A stretch of 64,000 nt of DNA from Paracamarosporium sp. OC-R06-R3 (GCA_019828545.1 JACVRA010000128.1:186001-250000), one strand, 5' to 3'. Positions 44,618 to 56,277 are shown, counted from the stretch's first letter. The notes: generated by a model not told the origin, from the sequence alone. Translations and numbers: made by a program.

Positions 44618-46717
44618 ATGACTGGCAAATCTGTTGCAATTATAGGCGCCGGTCCTGCCGGTCTCATAGCGGCTCGCAAGCTGTTAACACTTACGTCGTT
44701 CACGTTCACCATCTTCGAAAAGTCGGCTCATGTCGGTGGACTCTGGAACCGCGAAAGCTTTATCCATCCGGAGATGATGACCAACTTCTGTCGGTTCACT
44801 GCCACTTTCTCCGACTTTGCCTGGGAGAGCGTTGATCTTGGGAGACCCGCTCCCTTGTATCCTCAAGCGTGGATGGTGGAGAAGTACTTGCAGGGATATG
44901 GGAAGCTCATACCGGAAGAATGCTACGAGTTTGAGACGTGTGTCACTAAAGTTGAGCGGGAAGATGGCAGGTGGAGAATTGTTGCGGTTAAGAATAAGGA
45001 AGAGAAGGTGCGGTACTTCGACTATCTGGTTGTTGCGACCGGGTACCTATCGACACCTAAGGAACTGAAATGCGAGATGGATGTCTCCATCAAAACAAAC
45101 CCGCTCTTCCCCGTGCCCATCTTGCACAGTACACAATACCGGAAGCTTGAGCAGATTGCTCCACTGAACGAAGGCTCCTGCGCAAGTCCTCGCACTGTTC
45201 TCGTTATTGGAGGTTCGCACTCTGGAGCTGATATATCTGCACTCATCGCCCACCAGGCCTCGGACGCTCGTTGGCATCCTCATGGCAACGGATCATTTTC
45301 CGGCGTCAGAGTCGTGCACGTTGGGCTAAATGTAATGCTTCCTATTCCTGGCATGGTACGCGATAGGACAGTGAAGCACACATCCATGCATCCACTTGAG
45401 TTCACGCTATGCGAGCGGTCGACCCGTGAAGCAGAGCCTCTGACGTTCAAGTTTGGGCCGGCGAGCGTCCAAGAGAACCAAGTACTACTCTATTTCTATA
45501 AAGAGATCATTGAGGGAGGCGCTGGTAATTTCGATTTTGAAGAGAAATTGCCTGCCAACGTGGCCTTGGGGGATCGTTATTATGCATATGTACAGGATGG
45601 AAGGATCAAACCCATACGCGGAGTTGTCACAAGGCTAGAGAAGGGAGGTGACTCTCAAACCATCACCGCGAGAGTGAAGACTAAAGATGGTGAAGACATC
45701 GTCATTAGCAACGTTGTCGCGGTCATAAATTCCACTGGCTTTAACTCCAGCGGTGGCCTGAACTTTCTTGCCAAAGAAGTCAAGGAAGAACTCGAATTCG
45801 ATGCCACGAACACGCGTCTCCCGGCGGTGCTAAATGCCAGCTACATGGCCCAAAATTCCAACGCTCCGGATATTGCTCTCCTTGGCTTTGTTCCTGTTAA
45901 TTGGGGCATCATAGAGATGCAGATGCGTGCAGTGGTCAATCGATGGACTGGTCGTCCCTTCGACGAAGACCCAGAGCACGTCGCCGCTCTCGGAAACCAC
46001 ATACGATACATCCAAGAGGCAGTCAAGGATGAGAAGAGGAAAGAAGAAGTCCCGCAATTTCTGTTTGGCGATTATCTAGGACTCATGGAGCAGGCTGCTA
46101 GGGAGCTGCACATGACGAAGATTAACGGGCAACACGGCGACTTTGATGGGTTCGTCTGCTCCTCGCGCTTCATCGGACCGGGTGAGTCGAGAGAAGAAGC
46201 TCTTAAAACCATGTATGCGGTTCGCCATTTGAAAGAGGAGATCGACAGGAAGAATCCTCTCCTCGCGTATGTCGCTTTCACAGGCCTTTTGGGTCGATGG
46301 AAGAGCAAGTCTCAAGTAGACGGTGGGGCGAAGACTATATGCGAGATTGATGCTCATCCCCGATATCCCACGGCGCCGGATTACGACCTTGAATATGTGG
46401 TAGTTCTCAAGATGAGGTCCGAAAGAGCAAACGAAGAAGTCACACTAGTTGCTCGATACACCGAAGTGAGACACGAGATCACTCTTTGGGCGGTCGATAA
46501 ATTCGAAAGGCTCGGAACCGGTCCGCTGATCTGCGCTGTCAACATTGATCGTGATTCAAACGGAAAACTAACATTGGCCGATACAACGATTGGCTTTAAT
46601 GCATCTTTCGCCTACCACGTAGATTTCAGGGGAAGTAGACTCAACGGCTTTAGTGTGACAAGGGAATTCGAGAATGCTCCTGAAGAATCGTTTGTTTTTG
46701 TCAGAGCGTATGAGTAA
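44618..46717 (+). CDS. FAD/NAD(P)-dependent monooxygenase with extra C-terminal beta-rich domain
   Basis: One exon, 699 residues. The FAD Rossmann motif VAIIGAGPAGLIAARKL is at the N-terminus, with FEKSAHVGGLWN after it. A second dinucleotide motif, VLVIGGSHSGADISALI, lies near 195, and the ATG-type hinge VVATGYLSTP near 145. This is the flavin-containing monooxygenase/Baeyer-Villiger-like class. Residues from about 548 form a separate domain beginning FTGLLGRWKS with later VARYTEVRHEITLWAVDKFE and AYHVDFRGSRLNGFSV; the LxGxW start and beta-rich pattern look lipocalin-like, as in DUF6314. Joining of the two is seen in the single open frame; the second domain's identity is inference. The substrate is unknown, and no biosynthetic gene lies beside it. 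Confidence 0.85.
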   Translation: MTGKSVAIIGAGPAGLIAARKLLTLTSFTFTIFEKSAHVGGLWNRESFIHPEMMTNFCRFTATFSDFAWESVDLGRPAPLYPQAWMVEKYLQGYGKLIPEECYEFETCVTKVEREDGRWRIVAVKNKEEKVRYFDYLVVATGYLSTPKELKCEMDVSIKTNPLFPVPILHSTQYRKLEQIAPLNEGSCASPRTVLVIGGSHSGADISALIAHQASDARWHPHGNGSFSGVRVVHVGLNVMLPIPGMVRDRTVKHTSMHPLEFTLCERSTREAEPLTFKFGPASVQENQVLLYFYKEIIEGGAGNFDFEEKLPANVALGDRYYAYVQDGRIKPIRGVVTRLEKGGDSQTITARVKTKDGEDIVISNVVAVINSTGFNSSGGLNFLAKEVKEELEFDATNTRLPAVLNASYMAQNSNAPDIALLGFVPVNWGIIEMQMRAVVNRWTGRPFDEDPEHVAALGNHIRYIQEAVKDEKRKEEVPQFLFGDYLGLMEQAARELHMTKINGQHGDFDGFVCSSRFIGPGESREEALKTMYAVRHLKEEIDRKNPLLAYVAFTGLLGRWKSKSQVDGGAKTICEIDAHPRYPTAPDYDLEYVVVLKMRSERANEEVTLVARYTEVRHEITLWAVDKFERLGTGPLICAVNIDRDSNGKLTLADTTIGFNASFAYHVDFRGSRLNGFSVTREFENAPEESFVFVRAYE

Positions 46718-47252
46718 CCTTCCTTTTAAAAACAAGAGATTATGGCAGTATTTAGTTATGAGAAATGGTCTGCTATTAGAAAGCTCAACTCATCAATAGG
46801 TAAATTTGCACAATCCACATAGTTTAATATCGAGGGAAGCACGTGCTCACCTTGTGTTATCAGCTCAACCATTGTGGGCACAAAGTCATATGACTCCCCC
46901 TTCTTTGACGAGAAAAATAAAAAAATAAGACCTTCCCTAACGAGGCAAACCGAAACAAGGCCTCCCTCACGGCTGTGTAGGATCAGCTGGTTATATATAC
47001 TACTCGGGCTCAGAAGGCGATTCATACCTGAAGTACAGGGCCGCAGCGGTCGTACAGTAAGCTTGTATAACACTGTCTACCAATCAATGCTCGGCACGCA
47101 AACCCGACGAGCTGAGCCAATTTTAGCCTTACAGTTTCACAATTCAGCTCCTTACTGGCGAAAGGGCTTGAATTCGCCGCTCCTTAAAAAGCGCATGCTA
47201 CCTAGGTAATTTCGTAGGGGTTTCCGCTTTCTCGCGCGTCACATTGCCCGTC
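46718..47252. other. intergenic region
   Basis: No gene is supported; AT-rich after the monooxygenase stop. Confidence 0.5.
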
Positions 47253-48248
47253 ATGGTCTTTTTCTTCTTCTCCCAAAATCGTCTTCTTTACACTACCTGC
47301 ATGTCATGGGTCTGTATCGTATACCTTTCTCGCTTAACTGCGTGTGCTTGCTACTTTCCTGACGGCAGCGAAATTCAATTGGAGGGCACCACCTATGCAT
47401 CTTGCCCAAACTCCCCAACATGTTGTTCCCTTGTCCATTCTAATCCGCCGGGCGGCGAACTCGCCAATGGCCCTCCACAAGATGAGTGTCTTCCGAGTGG
47501 GTTATGCGAAAATCGATACGTGGATAATGGAAAAGTACATCAACAGTGGTGGAGGAACCCTTGCACCTACAACGACTGGAGCAGCGGGAAATGTCTGAAT
47601 GTTTGCCTAGTGAGGCTCAGCATGGCGACTAGAATATGTGATAGATCCTAACGTGGTCCACAGAAATCCCCAGAGGGGCGAGCGTGGAACATCTCAGAAT
47701 TGACTCCTTGCGATGGTACAAGGAATTCGGAGAAATGGTGCTGCGGGGCGACACTTTCGTGCTGTACAGATAATAATCCGAACGCGGTCGTCCTTGCGGC
47801 AACTCTTAGAGCTACTTCGACAACGAAGTCTGCTTCATCAACGGAATCGACACACACGTCAACGGTGGTTTCATCGACAGACACGTCAAATGTAACTTCA
47901 TCGACGAAAACGCCAACAGCGGCTTCACCAACAAACACCTCGATTATTACTTCCACAAACGAGGATGGTGGAAGACTATCATCTGGCACAAAAGCTGGTA
48001 TCGGCATAGGCGCGGCTCTAGGTGCTGTGCTCCTTCTCGGTCTAGGTTTCTTTGGGGCAAAGGTCTTACGACGGGAACGACAAACACAGACGCAAGGATC
48101 AAAGAAGAAGGAAGGGTCCCAATCTTACGTTGGGATCGTACATCAAGCAGCATCTGGAGAAATGGATGCATCAACAGGAGCGCAAGAGGTGCCAGGGACG
48201 AATATGCACCACGAACTACCGTCCAAGATGCATCACGAACTAGCGTAA
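47253..48248 (+). CDS. Cys-rich, Ser/Thr-stalked single-pass membrane protein
   Basis: Exons 47253-47609 and 47664-48248 give 313 residues. A hydrophobic N-terminus (from MSWVCIVYLSRLTAC, or the ATG 16 codons earlier) acts as a signal peptide. The ectodomain has about 15 cysteines, including CPNSPTCC and the pair KWCCGATLSCC. A Ser/Thr-rich stalk (about 185-240, likely O-glycosylated) precedes a membrane helix, AGIGIGAALGAVLLLGLGFF, and a 65-residue basic tail. This is a common architecture for fungal cell-surface sensors and adhesins, and I do not recognise the family. The tail ends with a near repeat, MHHELPSKMHHELA. The 54-nt intron has a CTAAC branch site and keeps phase. Confidence 0.75.
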
Positions 48249-48657
48249 AAAGGTCTTTTGTATAATGAGAAAGGGCGTTCGTCTTGAAATAAGCTTACGT
48301 TGGATGCAATCACATTCGAACATGTATGAAAATGCTTGTCGACCTATCATAGATTAATTGTAGTCCGCTTTTAGGTAAACCTCTTGTTGATGGTGAACAC
48401 GAACACCGAAACAAAGTTCATATTGCCAGCTTGGTGTTTGAGACGTTATCAATGAGGAATAAGAATTATACGAGCGATTCGTGGGGTAAGGTGATTCCGC
48501 CATTTTACGATCATATACGAGCAAAAGAATTGGGACATTTTCGATATACGGTCTAAAAACCGAATTTGATTACCTTATCTATGCAAACAATCCAAGCAGC
48601 CAGGAATATCCACAGATAGTGACAACATGCTCCCCTGTCTAAAAAATGCGAAATCAC
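48249..48657. other. convergent intergenic region
   Basis: AT-rich sequence between converging stops of the Cys-rich membrane protein and the AA9 gene. No gene is supported. Confidence 0.5.
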
Positions 48658-49429
48658 TTAGCAGGTGAAAGTAGCTGGTCCAGGGTTCGTGTAGCTGGTT
48701 GGGACTGGGTAGTTGATGTTGATCAGGATTCCAGGGTCGCTAGCTTTGTAGGCACCTGGGAAGGCCGCCAAGTTCGTGGGCGCCTTGCTTCCACCACCAG
48801 TGACCTCAATCTGAGCGCAGCTAAGGTAGAACTGGGCACCGCCAGAGCTCTGAGCAACGTGAAGGCCAATGTGCTCGTTGCGCATCAAGTACTTTCCAGG
48901 AGCAATGCAGGAGGGGATCGTGATGTCGTAGTTCGCGGCGCCTTTATGTCTATTAGTTTTCAATGCTCAAGAGTGTAGAAACTGAATGACTTACTCAACC
49001 AAGTCAATTGAGAACCAAACTTGGGCTGCTCAGCGTAGATACGGAACCAGACAGCTCCAGTCGGGTCCCATGTGTTCACATCCTGGCCTTCGGGAACCTT
49101 GGCAAGGTACGATTGGAAGGGTCCAGGGTGGTAGGCATTCGGGTTGACGTTGACCTTAACGCTCGATCCAGCGGCAACACTGACGGTCTCGTTTCCAGCA
49201 CCGAGCTGGTTGCAGCGGATGTCACTGCTTGTCACATCCCCGACGAAACCATTGTTCTGCCAGTTCTTGGCTTGACGGACAGCACTCCAGGCAGGTGCAC
49301 CATTGACAGTAGGGAGTGTGTCTATAAGGGAGATCAGCATATATCATTTTACATTGCCATTGTGCAAATGAACATACAGTGAGCGCTAACCGCAGCAGCG
49401 GCAGCCAAGAGGAGAGTGAAGGTCTTCAT
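48658..49429 (-). CDS. AA9 lytic polysaccharide monooxygenase
   Basis: Exons 49429-49378, 49321-48995 and 48941-48658 give 220 residues. A signal peptide ends ...AAVSA, leaving His as mature residue 1 (HYTLPTVNG), the copper ligand of the histidine brace. The second histidine lies in AYHPGPFQSYLAKVP, and the axial-Tyr region is QFYLSCAQIEV. YLMRNEHIGLH matches the AA9 RHEIIALH block with small changes. AA9 enzymes oxidatively cut cellulose and related glucans. No CBM1 or GPI anchor follows the catalytic domain. Intron 2 has acceptor ATAAAG, the only one keeping both frames; an earlier AATAG does not. Confidence 0.92.
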
Positions 49430-51808
49430 CTTTTGCGAGAGGATGTCTTGCGATGTGGACGAGTGAGAGTGCTATCGAGGAGCCTTTAGCAATTTATCTT
49501 GTGTCCATCCATACATATTCGCAATCGCCACTACATCATCCCGTGCCCGGAGATAACTCATGCGGCTGAATGGGCCGACAGGCGATGCGACCTGATGGGC
49601 GGCGAGTACAGGATTGCAACAAACATACGACGCACCCTTCTCCATTGCAAGGAGAAGTCAATCTATGTCGGCATTGAACAATTAATATGCGGTCGTGGCG
49701 CGTGACATTGATATTAAACGTCGGCTAATCAGGCCCAGCAACCGGACTTGACAATCTTAATTGATCGTATTATAGCAGTGACACCCGACATGCCGCGCAG
49801 TATGACGACATTGGGTAAAGATTGACTTTCCATAGATTTGGACATGCTGTTTTTAGGGCGGAGAGGAAATGGTTAGTTAGTAGGTTGACACCATGATGCA
49901 GGAGTGAGCACAATCTATGATTTCCTAGAAACCAATCCATGACCATCTAGGAATAACGGATAGGAATGTATGAGATTCATGCCGTGACCTTAGTCTAATG
50001 CTCTTTGAGGTGTTGTGTGACAAGGTATTGTTGTGGTCAAACAATTCCTGGTAGTAGAAGCGCCAAGCGACGGAGACTTTGCATCTAGCCGGCATACCCC
50101 TGAGCTAGAATGAGACTCACTGAATTCATCGGCCATGACATTGATCTCGCGGTGTTGGCGCCCCGAATCCATCGAAGACTTTACCAAGCGAACACATCTA
50201 GACCGCGCTATACACGTTGGGATGAGCGCCCTGGTCAGAGCCGGACATAGTCTCCGGTGCCATGAGCTAGCTCATTATTTCCATCGAAGATTCCAGAATT
50301 GGAGGTTACTAGGCGTTGGGCATCCGTAGCCGCTGCGGCTTGCCCCTATCTGCATTATACCAAACATCTTCATGCACAGCATCTCGATCGTCACGTCCTC
50401 CTTCAAATGTAACATCATTTTCTTACGTGCCATCGCTTTCATGCTTTTATCAGTGTTGGCTTCACCCCACAGCTCCTTGCTTACCATTTCTTGTGAAGCG
50501 ATACTGCTGCGTTGACGAGAATTTTTTGGAGATGGAGCTCCATCAGAAAGGCAAGAGGGTGCACTCATTTGTACGAAGCTATGGATGACTCGCCTTGCTT
50601 TTCTGACCTCGTTCACACAGCTTCGGCGCACTTGATCATTTCCTTTGATCTGTGAGGCTCTCTTCCATAGACTTCGAACGATCGTGATGAGAATAATATC
50701 CCACTACCTTGATGACCGATTCGTATGTCAATGCATGATCGATATGATATCGTACCCGCTGTTACGGATGTCGGTTTGGGTTTCGATATTATCTGACCAA
50801 TACTCGGCGCTAATATCGTCCGTTAAAGACGCAAGCCCCCACGAGCACGCTATTCAGCATATCTTCTGTAAGCGAGATTAATAACTTATGTAGTTGGTTT
50901 CTGCGGGTTCCTCGTGGGCACGTATAGCTGTTGCCGCTCTCTATCTAGAAGTTGAGATTTCGGAAATGCAAACTCTTCATCCCTGACGGTTACATGCGAG
51001 GTGATATTCACGGGCTGCGCTCTGGAATCGAGGTGCCCTGTAGGTTTGTGGGCTGTTAGTCCTTTGTATCTGTTATGGCGGGCGTTGGACAGATCTTGTC
51101 TTCAACAAACGAAGATCATGCTTATAAGCGGCACACATATACCGGTAACGAGTCGCACAGCGTAAGCACCCTTCATAAGCGAACTGAACCTACGGTACAA
51201 AGCAGTTAAGAGCTGGCTTGCCAGACACGACACTTGTTCCCACACTGTGCAGTGTACATAGTCACGTTAGGCCACCTCACATACAACGGTTTGTTTGTTT
51301 TAAAAGGACATCATGTTAAGACAACACATGTACATACCGATGTCATAGCAAACGCTATAACCACCAACAGTTTCCGAAATCCCACTTTTATCTTGGATCA
51401 CTAGACTACCTCTTTTGAATTTGGATATGTCCATCATGCATGCTGCTCTTGCTGGAAGGGGCGGAGCGCTATGGCTCGTGACCAACAATCGAGGGTTCGG
51501 CGCCGGATGCCTGGAACCCGTGATTCCAAATTCCATAGCCAGACCTTGTGAGGTGTGCAAGTGAGGATGAGGTGAGATCTACCGGTTCAATGAACAGGCA
51601 ATAGCTTCACCGATCGATGACGAGAGATATCGTGATCTGGAGAACAAATGACACAACAACAGTGGTGGTGAAACCAAGGTTTCACGAGTCAGAGTGGCCA
51701 TGCTATGTCGATACAGCTTCCAAGTTGACGAGGGCGTTGAGAAGCCTTAAGAAATCAATACTCCCAAGTCTTCGGAACCGCCCATCGCCCGGTTGAATCA
51801 ACGACCAC
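49430..51808. other. 2.4-kb gene-poor stretch
   Basis: No open frame above about 118 codons and no splice chain that I can support. The region is AT-richer than most of the window. It could hold decayed sequence or a gene on a codon pattern I cannot read, and I see no terminal repeats or transposase motifs. Confidence 0.5.
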
Positions 51809-52640
51809 TTAGTTGTTGGACGCCTGGAACCTCGCGCCAGTACGCGGGTCCACATCCCAGGACTTGTCCTCCACTGGCCGGATGTATGACCAGGGTGCAT
51901 GCCACTCCTTCCGCTGCGGACGCTTCCATCCGCGATTGGTGTTGGTGAGAGTGGAAGTAGGCAGAGCGCGGACGATCTCGCGAGGGACGTCGATGTGGAA
52001 GGCCGCATCGCCGCAGGTAACGTCGCCACCTGTGTTGAGAGCTTGGGCGGGCACAGCGCCCCCATCGTTGTCACGGCGGCGCTTGAGGGAGGGGCCAGCG
52101 GGTGCTTCGGCGTGCTTGTGGATGTCGGGTGCGGCAGAAGGTGCTGAACGCTTGCCTAGCAGAGAGCGAACGAAGCCTGTGCCAGGGAGGGTGGGACGCT
52201 TCTGGAGAAGCCGGCCGATCAATCCACGGCCCCTACCAGCAGAGCGGTCGTCGTAAGTGGTAAGCAGACGCTTTTGGTAATCAAGCACACGATCGTGAGC
52301 GCCGTCAAGGTGCACTTGAGGGGCAAAGTCATGGTTGCGGTTGTCTTCGTCGTTGCCGAAGTTAGTCAGGGGGACAGCATGGCTGGACTGACTACAAATC
52401 ATCAGTTAGCTTCAATTGTAGCTGAAGTGTTAAGACGACTCACAGTCCGCCTGACACCTGGCTGTCAGAGGAAGGGCCCTCGTTGGAGTTGTCGTTGGTG
52501 ACCTGGTTCACGCTCCTGTAGCCGTCATAGATGGACTCGAACGGGTTCTTCAACATGTCGAACGTGAAGTCCATCTCGCGTTCCATCTCATCGTCGAACT
52601 CGGGGCAGTAGTCGATGATATTGAAACCGGAGCCAGCCAT
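51809..52640 (-). CDS. conserved-looking protein of unknown function
   Basis: Exons 52640-52444 and 52391-51809 give 259 residues. The N-terminus is acidic (NIIDYCPEFDDEMEREMDF). The middle is basic with Gly/Arg (RSAGRGRGLIGRLLQKRP) and a KRRR patch, and the end is Trp-rich (NRGWKRPQRKEWHAPWSYIR, ending ARFQASNN). No domain is recognised. The 52-nt intron has strong signals (GTGAGT donor, CTAAC branch, TGTAG acceptor) and the CT+T joint keeps frame, which supports a real spliced gene. No signal peptide is seen. Confidence 0.65.
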
Positions 52641-54047
52641 TGTACAGCTGTTGAGGAATTAGGCCGTCTGGTCGTATAGGACGGACTAAGGTCGACCGGC
52701 ACTGTAAATAGGAGCTTCCGTGAGTAGGCGATAGGCGATACCGCATAGAATCATACGTTGGGGACTTACGCTTGTAGCTTGATGTTGTACAATATGTTCA
52801 AGTTGCTCTAAGCTTGCAATCGAGGAGGCGACTCAAGATACAGATCTGGTAGATTCGGACTGAGTATGCTGAAGAATATACGAGAGGGGCGTGGGAGCCT
52901 GTAGAATTGGGGGGTGTCGCACAGGCGCGCAGGACCATTAACCTGATCCGAGGTTTGGCATTGGCCGCAGCGTCGAGGCCGAGTTTGGCCATTCTGAACA
53001 GCGGCTCGAGCGTGTTTGCTCCCGTTTTGTGCGAATGCTGCTCGCTGGCGACGCAATGTTCATATATACACAGATCGCATTTCAGGAGGCTAGACCAACG
53101 TTGTAGCTCGCACCTTGTGGAAAAGCAAGGTGATTGGCTGCAGAGCGTGTGGGCCTCGGATCGCCCCGTTGCGGGCATGTTGATCCGCAGCTGACGTATA
53201 CTACAAGGTTAAGGTCTTCACTCTTAGACGACAGCGTCAAATCCCACAAGCACATCATACGACAAGCTCCTGCGATCAATGCTTACATCCTGCCTCTAAC
53301 CCCGCCAACACACTGCATTCACCGTGCACACCTAATCCAGGATGACACATATCTGACAAACACTCGCAAGCCGAACGGAATAATCTCCACCACAACATTC
53401 AACGAACTTGTCGTTCCCCCTCCCTTCGTCTGCTTACCGACTCTCACCTCCTTCCAATCTGACATGCACCACCGTGGCACTATTAGCGCGCCTTACCTCT
53501 CACATCCGATCCGTCTCGTGCGACTTCACGTAATGCCCGATACGCCTTTCCAGCACCCCAGTAGATTTGAATCTCCACCGCTGTCACCGACTTGTCCCCC
53601 CCACGCCAAATTTCTCCATCGGCCACTCGTATTTTCCGGGAAGCAAAGAATCAATAGTTTCGTGCAGACGAATCTTGTATCCGAGCTGACGATTCATGCA
53701 CAGTATTAGACGTGAATTACGGACAGAACCGGGGTAAATATTATGCGAAAGGCAGCGCTCAAAGGAGTGTGTGTAGTTAGCTCATTTAAGAGATAGCCAT
53801 GGATGGTGGATTGGGTGGTTAAATTGATTAAGAGCGGTGGGTCTACAGACCTGGTCAGCAGTTTCTCCATCCTTAAGCTGGACGCCTCATCAGATTATCG
53901 AACGACCCCTACAACCCTCTATTTCAAATATTTACATATTTAAGAAGACTTGCACTGGGCCGGACTGAACTGGAACTGAAACGGACCTCGCCTTTCACAC
54001 CGACTTCGTCGCGATCCACACCGCTACTACTACCACCACCACACACA
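52641..54047. other. divergent intergenic region
   Basis: About 1.4 kb between divergent start codons. An open frame at 53134-53709 has no domain and a biased composition. The 100 bases before the secreted-protein ATG include CACACC/ACCACC runs. Confidence 0.5.
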
Positions 54048-54854
54048 ATGCGCAACCTCCTCTCCCTCTCCCTCCTCCTCTTAACCCCCCTCCTCACATC
54101 CGCAGACTTCACCGGCACCGGCACAATCTCCGTCTGGAACTCCTCCTCCAGCAACCCGGGGACCCCCGCCGACGTAATCGGGTGCCTGTCCACGACAGGG
54201 AAATTCATAAACCCAGCGGACGACTCTGCGTGCGGCGTCTTCACGCGCAACTCGGCGTACCCCTACCAGCTGTCCACGTCCGCGGGGAACTGCACCTTCT
54301 GGGACAACTCGCAAGAGGTGAACACGGATTCCAAGTACGGGGGCTCGGACCACGCGTGGAACTGTTTGTCGTTCCAGGCGCAGGCCATCGATGGGTTGTA
54401 TACGATTGTACGTTCTACCCGCTCCTTTGATACAATGCTCCAGGGGACCCACCTCTTTTCCTTCCCGAAGCCCACACCCTACATCCCCGTCCATCAAACA
54501 ACTCACCCCAGAAAACACAACATACACGATATACCCTTCCACCCCCACTCCCACCCTATAGCATAATTAAACAAACAAACAAACCCGCACAGAAGACACG
54601 ACACCCCCCATCTCTCCCATCCCTTTCCCCAACACAATATCAGAATCAAAGCTAACACTCCCTCCTCCCTCCACTAGAACGGCATGAAATACCTCTTCCT
54701 CTGCACAGGCGACGTAGACTGCTACTTCGACGTCAAGCGCGTGCCGGGCGCGGGCGAGACGCAGAGCGTGTGGCCGTACCGCTGGGGGTCGCAGCAGTTG
54801 GGCATCACGCCGGGGCATGTCATGGTGCAGATGGTGTGGGAGAAGATTGCGTAG
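54048..54854 (+). CDS. small secreted cysteine-containing protein
   Basis: Exons 54048-54407 and 54678-54854 give 178 residues. A strong signal peptide (MRNLLSLSLLLLTPLLTSA) is followed by a mature chain with six cysteines (GCLST, SACGV, GNCTF, WNCLS, FLCTG, VDCYF), enough for three disulfides. No enzyme motif is seen. Secretion, size and cysteine content fit a small secreted protein or effector-like class, which is inference only. The intron is unusually long for this window (270 nt, GTACGT donor, CTCCACTAG acceptor); an extra exon inside it cannot be ruled out. Confidence 0.7.
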
Positions 54855-55233
54855 GGGTAGTACCGGGTTCTGCTATGCGGGGCGGATGCTCTTCTAGCAG
54901 AGAGGAGGGGAGGGGTTGGGATTGGGATTGTGGGTGTTCGTGTGAAGTAAAATGAAATAGAATGGGATGGAATGGAACGAAAAGGAAATGAAATGATGAT
55001 CTTATATTATTTGAGTGTATTGCTTAGTATGATGTGAGTACGAATACCGCGATGTGTCTTCGAGGTATATGACAACGACATGGATGCCACAGTCCAGTCA
55101 TCTCTTAAACCCGAAGCCTCTAAATCTATTTACCACCCATGCAAAACACGTGACATAGATCGGTAAACATCTCGAGTAATGCAGATAATGCTCCGGTTCG
55201 TTTCAGAATGCATCTACCATCGCACAGTATTAC
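54855..55233. other. convergent intergenic region
   Basis: Short 3' flank between converging genes, with a GGAATGGAA-like run near 54950-54990. No gene is supported. Confidence 0.5.
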
Positions 55234-56277
55234 TCACAGCACGGAACTCACATCCGTATCCTCGTGCCACTCCCGCCGGAAATTCGTCATCCAAGCCCAC
55301 TTCTGCTCCGCCCTCGACTTCCCAGCGCGCGTCTTCATCATGGCAACGTAGAACTGGAAGCGGTTGTGGTGCAGCTGGACGCCGGTGTGGATAGTCTGCG
55401 CTCTCCGCGTGGGATTTGCGCCGCCGTAGACGAAGGCGCGCGCCTGGCCGCTGGGCCCGATGGCATCGAGACGGTCTGCATCCTGGACGAATGCGAGCTC
55501 AGGGTGGTGTGCGATGATAGCGTGGATGAGGGTTTGGTCGGCGGCGTTCTTTTCCCGCGTGTACGAGACGTTTACTGCGATTGTGGCGACGTCGTTGGCG
55601 AGGCTGAGCGGGGCCCCGCACTGCAGCATCTTTTCCACCACGACTTCCTCTTGCGTCCGGCCCTTCTCGAGGTACTTTGTTTCGCCTACGTCGTGCATTA
55701 GTGCGGCTAGGAACATCTTCGTTATGTCTAGATGCGGGTTTAGGCGGCCGGCGTTCTTTTCCTCGGTGTATAGCTCGTGCGTGTGTTTTACAACACGCTG
55801 GATGTGCTCGTAGTCATGTGAAGGGTCGTATCGCTCTCCGTACATGTACTCGAGCACCAGCTGGTTGACGGCGAGAAACAAGGCGCGCTGATGCAGGGGA
55901 ATGCCAAGCTTGTCCATGTCAAAGAGCAAGCGATTGCGTGCTTCGGATGAGTTTGCGTATCCGCCTGGTAACCTTGCATCCGGGGTCATGTAAGCGGCGT
56001 ATGAGTCATTGGCAGGGCAAGTGGATGCCCATAGTTGTGGCAGTCGTGTGATGAACGTTCGCAGCCGCGAGGCAAAGTTCTTAGCTCCAGAAGGCATTTT
56101 CTCTTTGATCTCGGGTGATTTTTGAGGTGTCGATGTATTGAACGGGGGATAATCTAGATGATCGATTACGTCGTAGTTTGGGGTTTTGGTAGATAGTGCG
56201 GGTAGCGGCGAGGTGGGTGAGGAAACGGTTGATATCTTTCGAGTGGGTGTAGAGATAGGATTAGAGGGGAGGTGCAT
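55234..56277 (-). CDS. HD-domain phosphohydrolase
   Basis: One exon, 347 residues from the ATG at 56277; a start at 56097 (MPSGAKNF, 287 residues) is equally possible. The HD domain is clear: YDPSHDYEHIQRVVKHTHE, then AALMHDVGETKYLEKG (HD pair), HAIIAHHPELAFVQDADRLDAIG and RRAQTIHTGVQLHH. This is the HD/PDEase fold of metal-dependent phosphohydrolases; the closest general type is the YedJ/uncharacterised HD hydrolase group, and the substrate is unknown. The frame stays open a further 193 codons upstream to 56856, but that part is Pro/Ser/Arg-rich and probably leader. The metal ligands H...HD...D are all present. Confidence 0.85.
   Translation of the reverse strand: MHLPSNPISTPTRKISTVSSPTSPLPALSTKTPNYDVIDHLDYPPFNTSTPQKSPEIKEKMPSGAKNFASRLRTFITRLPQLWASTCPANDSYAAYMTPDARLPGGYANSSEARNRLLFDMDKLGIPLHQRALFLAVNQLVLEYMYGERYDPSHDYEHIQRVVKHTHELYTEEKNAGRLNPHLDITKMFLAALMHDVGETKYLEKGRTQEEVVVEKMLQCGAPLSLANDVATIAVNVSYTREKNAADQTLIHAIIAHHPELAFVQDADRLDAIGPSGQARAFVYGGANPTRRAQTIHTGVQLHHNRFQFYVAMMKTRAGKSRAEQKWAWMTNFRREWHEDTDVSSVL

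Noticed and set aside
53134..53709. 191-codon plus-strand open frame
   Set aside because: No signal peptide or domain, His/Pro/Thr-biased composition; likely chance in the intergenic region.
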